A DNA stretch of 64,000 nt. Origin: Azospirillum sp. B21 (GTDB taxonomy: Bacteria; Pseudomonadota; Alphaproteobacteria; Azospirillales; Azospirillaceae). Below, one piece after another: positions 58,024 through 64,000 of the stretch. The notes under the pieces were generated by a model. That model did no database searches. It saw only the letters and a program-made list of their open reading frames with translations, and had not been told where the DNA came from. The stretch lies in NCBI RefSeq assembly GCF_008364825.1, contig NZ_VTTO01000001.1, positions 688,837 to 752,836 of the forward strand, read 5' to 3'. The translations under genes and the position numbers were made by a program. Positions within the stretch are counted from its first letter, which is position 1. Each line of letters begins with the position of its first letter.

Positions 58024-59394
58024 ATGACCGTTTCGCCGAACGACCAGCACCGGACGGATCCGTCCGGGGTCCTGAACCTGCTGGACGACCTGATCGCCAA
58101 GGCGCGCGCCGCCGGGGCGGATGCCGCCGACGCCGTGCTGTTCGACAGCGCGTCCGTGTCCCTCGCCCAGCGGCTGGGCAAGACCGAAAAGCTGGAGCGG
58201 TCCGAATCCGGCGACCTCGGCCTTCGGGTGTTCGTCGGCAAGCGGCAGGCCATCGTCTCTTCCACCGACCGCAGCACCAAGGCGCTGGACGAGCTGGTCG
58301 AGCGCGCCATCGCCATGGCCCGCGTGGTGCCGGAGGACGGCTTCGCCGGCATCGCCGATCCCGAACAGCTGGCCCGCAGCTGGCCCGACCTCGACATCTG
58401 CGACAGTGAGGAACCGTCCTCGGAAACGCTGATCGAGCGCGCCCGCATCGCCGAAGAGGCGGCGCTGGCGGTAGAGGGCGTCACCAACTCCGAAGGCGCC
58501 GATGCCGGCTGGAGCCGCTCGACCATCGCGATTGCCGCGTCCAACGGATTCGCCGGAACCTATGGCGTGTCGCGCCAGTCGCTGTCGGCCTCCGTCATCG
58601 TCGGCACCGGGACGGGGATGGAGCGCGACTACGACTATGACAGCAAGGTCTATGGCGCCGACCTGCGCGATGCCGCGGAGATCGGCCGCGAGGCCGGCGA
58701 GCGCGCCGTCCGCCGCCTGAACCCGCGCCGGGTCAAGAGCTGCAAGGTGCCGGTGGTGTTCGACCCGCGGGTGTCGCGCGGCCTGCTCGGCCACCTGACC
58801 GGCGCCATCAGCGGTCCCAGCATCGCGCGGGGCACCAGCTTCCTGAAGGACAAGATGGGGCAGCGGATCTTCGCGCCCTCCATCACCATCGTCGACGATC
58901 CGCATGTGAAGCGCGGCCTGCGCTCCCGCCCCTTCGATGCGGAGGGCGTCGAGGTGAAGCGCCGCACGCTGATCGAGGACGGCGTGCTGACCACCTGGCT
59001 GCTCGATTTGCGGTCGGCCCGGCAGCTCGGCCTGCAGACCACCGGCCATGCCGCCCGCGGCACCTCCGGCCCGCCCGGCCCGGCCCCGGCCAACGTCTAT
59101 ATGGCGGCCGGCAAGCGCAGCCGCGCCGACATGCTGGCGGAGATCAAGGACGGCTTCTACGTCACCGACCTGATGGGCATGGGCGTCAACGGCGTCACCG
59201 GCGACTACAGCCGCGGCGCCGGCGGCTTCTGGATCGAGAACGGCCAGCTCGCCTATCCCGTCAACGAGATCACCATCGCCGGCAACCTCAAGGACATGTT
59301 CCTGAACATGGAAGCCGCCGACGATCTTGAGCTGCGTTTCGGCATGGATGCGCCGACCGTGCGCATCGACGGCATGACCATCGCAGGCATGTGA
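58024..59394 (+). CDS. pmbA: TldE/PmbA family protein
   Basis: A 456-residue TldD/PmbA (TldE) homologue. The C-terminal half is diagnostic: RGTSFLKDKMGQRIFAP, HVKRGLRSRPFDAEGVEVKRRTLIEDGVLTTWLLD and MGMGVNGVTGDYSRGAGGFWIENG. It lacks the HExxxH zinc motif that TldD carries, so it is the partner subunit. In enterobacteria TldD-TldE cleaves the leader of microcin B17 and degrades other peptides. That matters because a YcaO-type cluster lies at 47-53 kb. tldD itself is not in the window. Confidence 0.92.
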   Translation: MTVSPNDQHRTDPSGVLNLLDDLIAKARAAGADAADAVLFDSASVSLAQRLGKTEKLERSESGDLGLRVFVGKRQAIVSSTDRSTKALDELVERAIAMARVVPEDGFAGIADPEQLARSWPDLDICDSEEPSSETLIERARIAEEAALAVEGVTNSEGADAGWSRSTIAIAASNGFAGTYGVSRQSLSASVIVGTGTGMERDYDYDSKVYGADLRDAAEIGREAGERAVRRLNPRRVKSCKVPVVFDPRVSRGLLGHLTGAISGPSIARGTSFLKDKMGQRIFAPSITIVDDPHVKRGLRSRPFDAEGVEVKRRTLIEDGVLTTWLLDLRSARQLGLQTTGHAARGTSGPPGPAPANVYMAAGKRSRADMLAEIKDGFYVTDLMGMGVNGVTGDYSRGAGGFWIENGQLAYPVNEITIAGNLKDMFLNMEAADDLELRFGMDAPTVRIDGMTIAGM

Positions 59395-59435
59395 TCGGCC
59401 GGGCGGAGGGTATCTCCGCCCGCTTCCTCATCACT

Positions 59436-59451
59436 TGGCATCGTTCTTGCG
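59436..59451 (+). promoter_or_regulatory. Possible sigma-54 promoter upstream of amtB
   Basis: TGGCAT-CGTTC-TTGCG keeps GG and GC with correct spacing (TGGCAC-N5-TTGCW). It lies 155 bases before the Amt start, and nitrogen-controlled promoters of amt genes are often of this class. A strong terminator-like hairpin begins 18 bases after the -12 element, so its use is unclear. Confidence 0.55.
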
Positions 59452-59468
59452 CGGACAGCGGGCAACCC

Positions 59469-59490
59469 AAAGCGGGTTCGCCCGCTTTTT
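59469..59490 (+). terminator. Rho-independent terminator after pmbA
   Basis: AAAGCGGG and CCCGCTTT close a TTCG tetraloop and run into TTTT. The stem is perfect. It lies 75 bases after the pmbA stop. Confidence 0.85.
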
Positions 59491-59560
59491 GTGCTGCATT
59501 TCCGCCACTCCGCCTATCCAAACGTCAGCTACGCCCTTGCGCATATCTGCACGATCTGAT

Positions 59561-59591
59561 AGCAATTTGCCGCTTTTTTAGGCGGATTGCT
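59561..59591 (+). promoter_or_regulatory. Hairpin just before the amtB ribosome site
   Basis: AGCAAT...CCGC (59561-59572) pairs with GCGG-ATTGCT (to 59591) around a T-rich loop; the GAAGG ribosome site begins directly after. It may affect translation of amtB. The fold is estimated by eye. Confidence 0.4.
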
Positions 59592-59605
59592 GAAGGTTTG
59601 TGCAA

Positions 59606-60832
59606 ATGGATGCGGCAAAGACGGGTGGCGACGTCCTTTTCGTGCTGATGGGCGCGGTGATGGTGCTGGCGATGCACTGCGGTTTCGCCCTGCTGGAGGT
59701 CGGGACGGTCCGGCGCAAGAATCAGGTCAACGCGCTGGTGAAGATCCTGTCGGACTTCGCCATGTCGACCATCGCCTATTTCTTCATCGGCTACACCGTC
59801 GCCTACGGCATCGATTTCTTCACCGACGCCCAGACGCTGGTCGGCAAGGGAAGTGGCGGCTTCGCGGCCTATGGCTATGATCTGGTCAAGTTCTTCTTCC
59901 TGGCGACCTTCGCCGCCGCGGTGCCGGCCATCGTGTCGGGCGGCATCGCCGAGCGTGCCCGCTTCTGGCCGCAGGCCGGCGCAACCCTGGCGCTGATCGC
60001 GCTGTTCTATCCGCTGATGGAAGGCACGGTGTGGGGCACCCGCTTCGGCCTGCAAAGCTGGATGGCGGCGACCTTCGGCCAGCCCTTCCACGATTTCGCC
60101 GGATCGGTGGTGGTCCATGCCTTCGGCGGCTGGGTGGCGCTGGGCGCCGTGCTGAACCTCGGCAACCGCCGCGGCCGCTACCGCGCCAACGGGTCGCTGG
60201 TCGCCATCCCGCCGTCGAACATCCCCTTCCTTGCCCTGGGCGCCTGGGTGCTGTGCGTGGGCTGGTTCGGCTTCAACGTGATGAGCGCGCAGGTGCTGGA
60301 CGGCGTGACCGGTCTGGTCGCGCTGAACTCGCTGATGGCGATGGTCGGCGGCATCGTCACCTCGCTGGTCATCAGCCGCACCGACCCCGGCTTTGTCCAC
60401 AACGGCGCGCTGGCCGGACTGGTGGCGGTCTGCGCCGGCTCCGACGTGATGCACCCGCTGGGCGCGCTGATCACCGGCGGCGTGGCGGGCCTGCTGTTCG
60501 TCTGGGCCTTCAACAAATGCCAGATCGACTGGAAGATCGACGACGTGCTGGGCGTCTGGCCGCTGCACGGGCTGTGCGGCCTGACCGGCGGCCTGCTGGC
60601 CGGCGTCTTCGGGCAGGAGGCGCTGGGCGGCCTGGGCGGGGTGTCGATCCTCAGCCAGATCATCGGCACTCTGGGCGGCGCCGGCTTCGGATTTGCCGCC
60701 GGTCTGGCGGTCTACGGCCTGCTGCGCGTCACCGTCGGCATCCGCCTGGACCCCGAACAGGAGTACAAAGGCGCCGACCTGTCGTTGCACCACATCACCG
60801 CCTACCCGGAAGAGGATGCGCCGGGTATGTAA
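59606..60832 (+). CDS. amtB: Ammonium transporter
   Basis: A 408-residue Amt/Rh transporter with eleven membrane segments. [60 protein letters not shown] (conserved His of the pore) and [17 protein letters not shown] (second pore His) are all present. The start is ATG 59606 with GAAGG about nine bases upstream; GTG 59600 is less likely. No glnK/PII gene is adjacent. It fits ammonium retention and sensing in a nitrogen fixer. Confidence 0.94.
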   Translation: MDAAKTGGDVLFVLMGAVMVLAMHCGFALLEVGTVRRKNQVNALVKILSDFAMSTIAYFFIGYTVAYGIDFFTDAQTLVGKGSGGFAAYGYDLVKFFFLATFAAAVPAIVSGGIAERARFWPQAGATLALIALFYPLMEGTVWGTRFGLQSWMAATFGQPFHDFAGSVVVHAFGGWVALGAVLNLGNRRGRYRANGSLVAIPPSNIPFLALGAWVLCVGWFGFNVMSAQVLDGVTGLVALNSLMAMVGGIVTSLVISRTDPGFVHNGALAGLVAVCAGSDVMHPLGALITGGVAGLLFVWAFNKCQIDWKIDDVLGVWPLHGLCGLTGGLLAGVFGQEALGGLGGVSILSQIIGTLGGAGFGFAAGLAVYGLLRVTVGIRLDPEQEYKGADLSLHHITAYPEEDAPGM

Positions 60833-60944
60833 TGCGCCGCACACAAGTCCGCCGCCCCTTGGCCGACTCTTGCTTTGCCGGGGCGGCGGCTTTAGTGTCC
60901 GGCGCGAACTCCTCCCCCTCACGACGCCGGATTTTGACCGCCCC

Positions 60945-61634
60945 ATGAAGGCCGCCATCGTCGTTTTCCCCGGCTCCAACCGCGAACGCGACGCCGTCGC
61001 CGCGCTGGAGGCCGTCAGCGGGACCAAGCCGCATCTGGTCTGGCACCGCGACACCGAACTGCCCAAGGTCGACCTGATCGTCGTGCCCGGCGGCTTCTCC
61101 TATGGCGATTACCTGCGCTCCGGCGCCATGGCGGCGCATTCGCCGATCATGCGCGAGGTGAAGGCGCGGGCCGATCAGGGCGTGCGGGTGCTCGGCATCT
61201 GCAACGGCTTCCAGATCATCACCGAGGCCGGTCTGCTGCCCGGCGCGCTGATGCGCAACGGCGGGCTGAAGTTCATTTGCCGCGTCCAGCATCTGCGGGT
61301 GGAGAACACCGACAGCCCCTTCACGGCGAAATACGCCAAGGGTCAGGTCGTCCGTTACCCGATCGCCCATGGCGACGGCAACTATTGGACCGACGCCGAA
61401 ACGGTGAAGCGTCTGGACGGCGAGGGCCAGGTGGCCTTCCGCTACCTCGCCGACGAGACCCGCGCTGATCCGCGCGGCAATCCCAACGGTTCGATCACGG
61501 ACATCGCCGGCATCTTCAACGCCAAGCGCACCGTGCTGGGCCTGATGCCGCACCCCGAGGACGCGGTGGAGGCCCTGCACGGCAACACCGACGGCAAGCC
61601 CATGTTCGAAGGTCTGGTGGAGGCCCTGTCGTGA
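60945..61634 (+). CDS. purQ: Phosphoribosylformylglycinamidine synthase, PurQ (glutaminase) subunit
   Basis: A 229-residue class I glutaminase: [16 protein letters not shown] at the start, [16 protein letters not shown], catalytic Cys in [12 protein letters not shown], and the His/Glu pair in LMPHPEDA. It feeds ammonia to PurL for FGAM synthesis in purine biosynthesis. Its stop overlaps the GTG start of purL by four bases. No purS gene is seen directly upstream, although small-type PurL normally needs one. Confidence 0.97.
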   Translation: MKAAIVVFPGSNRERDAVAALEAVSGTKPHLVWHRDTELPKVDLIVVPGGFSYGDYLRSGAMAAHSPIMREVKARADQGVRVLGICNGFQIITEAGLLPGALMRNGGLKFICRVQHLRVENTDSPFTAKYAKGQVVRYPIAHGDGNYWTDAETVKRLDGEGQVAFRYLADETRADPRGNPNGSITDIAGIFNAKRTVLGLMPHPEDAVEALHGNTDGKPMFEGLVEALS

Positions 61635-63856
61635 GCGCTGAAGCTACCAAGGCGCAGGAGCGTCCGGTCACCGTCGAACTCGCCAAGGAGTTCGGCCTGT
61701 CCGCCGAGGAATACCGGAACGCCCTGGACATCCTGGGCCGCACCCCGACCTTCACCGAGCTGGGCATCATTTCGGTCATGTGGTCGGAGCACTGCTCCTA
61801 CAAGTCGTCCAAGGTGTGGCTGAAGACGCTGCCGACCACCGGCCCGCAGGTGATCTGCGGCCCCGGCGAGAATGCCGGCGTGGTCGACATCGGCGACGGC
61901 GACGCCGTCATCTTCAAGATGGAAAGCCACAACCACCCGTCCTACATCGAGCCCTTCCAGGGCGCGGCGACGGGCGTCGGCGGTATCCTGCGCGACGTGT
62001 TCACCATGGGCGCACGACCCATCGCCAACATGAACGCGCTGCGTTTTGGCTCGCCCGACCATTCCAAGACCCGCCATCTGGTGTCGGGCGTGGTCGCCGG
62101 CATCGCCCATTACGGCAACTGCGTCGGCGTGCCGACCGTGGGCGGCGAGACCAACTTCCACCCGGCCTTCAACGGCAACATCCTGGTCAACGCGATGACC
62201 GTGGGCGTGGCCAAGACCGACAAGATCTTCTATTCGGCCGCCGCCGGCATCGGCAACCCGGTCGTCTATGTCGGGTCCAAGACCGGCCGCGACGGCATCC
62301 ACGGCGCCACCATGGCATCGGCCGAGTTCACCGAGGATTCGGAGGAGAAGCGCCCGACCGTGCAGGTCGGCGACCCCTTCACCGAAAAGCTGCTGATCGA
62401 AGCCTGCCTGGAGCTGATGGAGACGGACGCCATCGTCGCCATCCAGGACATGGGTGCCGCCGGCCTGACCTCCTCCTCGGTCGAGATGGCCGGCAAGGGC
62501 GGCCTGGGCATCGAGCTGACGCTCGACACCCTGCCGATGCGCGAAGAGGCGATGACGCCCTATGAGATCATGCTCTCCGAAAGCCAGGAGCGCATGCTGA
62601 TCATCCTGAAGCCCGGCCGCGAGGAGGTGGCGAAGGCCATCTTCGACAAGTGGGAGCTGGACTTCGCCGTCATCGGCCACCTGACCGACACCGGCAACCT
62701 CGTCATCAAGATGTATGGCGAGACTTGGTGCGACATGCCGATCGCCCCGGTGTCCAACGCCGCCCCGGAATACAACCGCCCGTGGGAACCGACGCCGAAG
62801 TCGTCGGACGTCGACGACGGCGTGCTGGCCGGCTACTCCGCCGATCTGGGCGACACGCTGACCAAGCTGTTCGGCTGCCCCGACCTCGCTTCCAAGCGCT
62901 GGATCTGGGAGCAGTATGACAGCCTCGTCGGCGGCGACACCCGCTTCATGTCCGGTCAGGCCGATGCCGCGGTCGTCCGCGTTCCGGGGCAGACCAAGGC
63001 GGTCGCCATCACCACCGACTGCACCCCGCGCTATTGCCTGGCCGACCCGGTCGAGGGCGGCAAGCAGGCTGTGGCCGAGGCGTGGCGCAACCTGTCGGCG
63101 GTGGGCGCCCTGCCGCTCGCCATCACCGACAACATGAACTTCGGCAACCCCGAGAAGCCGCGGATCATGGGCCAGTTCGTCGGCGCCGTTCAGGGCATCG
63201 GCGAGGCCTGCAAGGCGCTGGACTTCCCGGTCGTGTCGGGCAACGTCTCGCTCTACAACGAGACGAACGGCGAGGCGATCCTGCCGACCCCGGCCATCGG
63301 CGGTGTCGGCATCATGCCGGACGCGATGATCGCCGTCGGCATCGCCTTCAAAAATGAAGGCGACGTGATCCTCGCGGTGGGTGAGACGAAAGGCCACATC
63401 GGCCAGTCGATCTTCCTGCGCGAGATCCTCGGGCGCGAGGAGGGGGCTCCCCCGCCGGTCGATCTGGCGGTGGAGCGCCGCAACGGCGATTTCGTCCGCA
63501 GCCTGATCCGCGAGGGTCTGGTGGTGTCGAGCCACGATGTGGCCGACGGCGGCCTGATCGTCACCATCGCCGAGATGGCGCTGGCCGGCGGTGTCGGCGC
63601 CTATCTGACCGCCTTCGACGGCGCGTCCCCGCGCGTGCTGTTCGGCGAGGATCAGGGCCGCTACGTCCTGGCCGTCCGTCCGGACGTCGCCGCGTCGGTT
63701 CAGGAGAAGGCCAAGGCGGCCGGTGTTCCGGTCACCGTGCTGGGTGAGACCCGCGGCACGGCGCTGTCGGGCCGCGGCGGCGATATCGTGTCGTTGAAGC
63801 GCCTGCGCGATGCCAACGAAAACTGGCTGCCGACCTACATGGCGGCCGAGCTGTAA
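61631..63856 (+). CDS. purL: Phosphoribosylformylglycinamidine synthase, PurL subunit (small type)
   Basis: A 741-residue ATP-dependent synthase of the small PurL type. The [18 protein letters not shown] opening ([15 protein letters not shown]), [46 protein letters not shown] and [17 protein letters not shown] are the AIRS-type ATP-binding motifs. Length is normal. The start is GTG 61631 inside the purQ stop. It is followed by a very strong terminator. Confidence 0.98.
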   Translation: MSAEATKAQERPVTVELAKEFGLSAEEYRNALDILGRTPTFTELGIISVMWSEHCSYKSSKVWLKTLPTTGPQVICGPGENAGVVDIGDGDAVIFKMESHNHPSYIEPFQGAATGVGGILRDVFTMGARPIANMNALRFGSPDHSKTRHLVSGVVAGIAHYGNCVGVPTVGGETNFHPAFNGNILVNAMTVGVAKTDKIFYSAAAGIGNPVVYVGSKTGRDGIHGATMASAEFTEDSEEKRPTVQVGDPFTEKLLIEACLELMETDAIVAIQDMGAAGLTSSSVEMAGKGGLGIELTLDTLPMREEAMTPYEIMLSESQERMLIILKPGREEVAKAIFDKWELDFAVIGHLTDTGNLVIKMYGETWCDMPIAPVSNAAPEYNRPWEPTPKSSDVDDGVLAGYSADLGDTLTKLFGCPDLASKRWIWEQYDSLVGGDTRFMSGQADAAVVRVPGQTKAVAITTDCTPRYCLADPVEGGKQAVAEAWRNLSAVGALPLAITDNMNFGNPEKPRIMGQFVGAVQGIGEACKALDFPVVSGNVSLYNETNGEAILPTPAIGGVGIMPDAMIAVGIAFKNEGDVILAVGETKGHIGQSIFLREILGREEGAPPPVDLAVERRNGDFVRSLIREGLVVSSHDVADGGLIVTIAEMALAGGVGAYLTAFDGASPRVLFGEDQGRYVLAVRPDVAASVQEKAKAAGVPVTVLGETRGTALSGRGGDIVSLKRLRDANENWLPTYMAAEL

Positions 63857-63863
63857 GACCAAA

Positions 63864-63900
63864 AAAAGGGGCTGCTTCGGATGAAGCAGCCCCTTTTCGA
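63864..63900 (+). terminator. Rho-independent terminator of purQL
   Basis: AAAAGGGGCTGCTTC pairs perfectly over 15 bp with GAAGCAGCCCCTTTT around a four-base loop. The A-run on the left makes it work in both directions. It starts eight bases after the purL stop. Confidence 0.95.
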
Positions 63901-64000
63901 TTCGTGTGACTTTCTAGGACCGGTGGACGCCTCCCAACCTTCTCAGGTCAGGCGCCTCACTCCGCTGGATTGGTAGCTGCCAGCGCCCGGCGGCGGACCC
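63901..64000. other. Window end, nothing recognised
   Basis: The last hundred bases show no gene start or end that I can support. A neighbouring gene may begin beyond the edge. Confidence 0.4.

Noticed and set aside
63901..64000. tRNA or start of another gene at the window edge
   Set aside because: No cloverleaf or ribosome site could be made out in the last hundred bases.

Overview
The window is high-GC DNA whose gene content (nifA next to nifB, a NifB-FdxN-LRV-NifZ-NifS-NifT series, many PAS/histidine-kinase proteins, YciB, Lgt, GlyQ/GlyS, Amt) fits an alphaproteobacterial nitrogen fixer of the Rhodospirillales, most probably Azospirillum or a close relative. This placement comes from recognised families and layout, not from a database search. 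Coding density is high. I see no rRNA, tRNA, insertion sequence, CRISPR array or prophage.

Layout. 1-5.4 kb: the 3' end of rpmG with its terminator, an EgtB-like protein, a membrane PAS protein carrying a degenerate exonuclease fold, a TadG-like protein and an lrgAB pair. 5.4-7.5 kb: leuA preceded by an 18-residue leucine-rich leader peptide. 7.7-12.8 kb: hldD, lgt, a MidA-type methyltransferase, pgeF and prs. 12.8-22 kb: a divergent pair of HTH regulators with palindromes, small hypotheticals, a TorD-like chaperone, a hybrid histidine kinase, a secreted protein, and a TetR-controlled ABC exporter that has no permease gene beside it.

22.2-33.4 kb is a nitrogen-fixation region. nifA is followed by a cyclase-FHA gene. 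A NifA-type promoter with two TGT-N10-ACA sites and a -24/-12 element then drives nifB, fdxN, a helical-repeat protein, an Fe-S LRV protein, two nifZ genes, nifS, nifT, a small nif-associated protein, a DegT-type aminotransferase that lacks the PLP lysine, and a SIR2-like protein. 33.6-37.1 kb: an LpxR-like protein, yciB, tatA and a SPOR protein. 37.4-47.1 kb is a signalling block. One module comprises a receiver, a membrane PAS-exonuclease, a small membrane protein and a symporter-histidine kinase. Next to it is a group of two kinases and a receiver.

47.1-52.7 kb (minus strand) is the most unusual locus and looks like a RiPP gene cluster. Its order is a 418-residue precursor with a Nif11-like leader and nine 25/26-residue Ala/Ser/Pro repeats, a perfect 12-bp hairpin, a YcaO cyclodehydratase, a TfuA protein, a MoaD/ThiS-type carrier ending in Gly-Gly, and a rhodanese-E1 fusion. 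The last four could form a sulfur relay feeding YcaO/TfuA to install thioamides (or azolines) on the repeats. 53-64 kb is mostly housekeeping: a GNAT protein, two small hypotheticals, glyQ-glyS, a TldE/PmbA homologue, amtB, and purQ-purL with a strong terminator.
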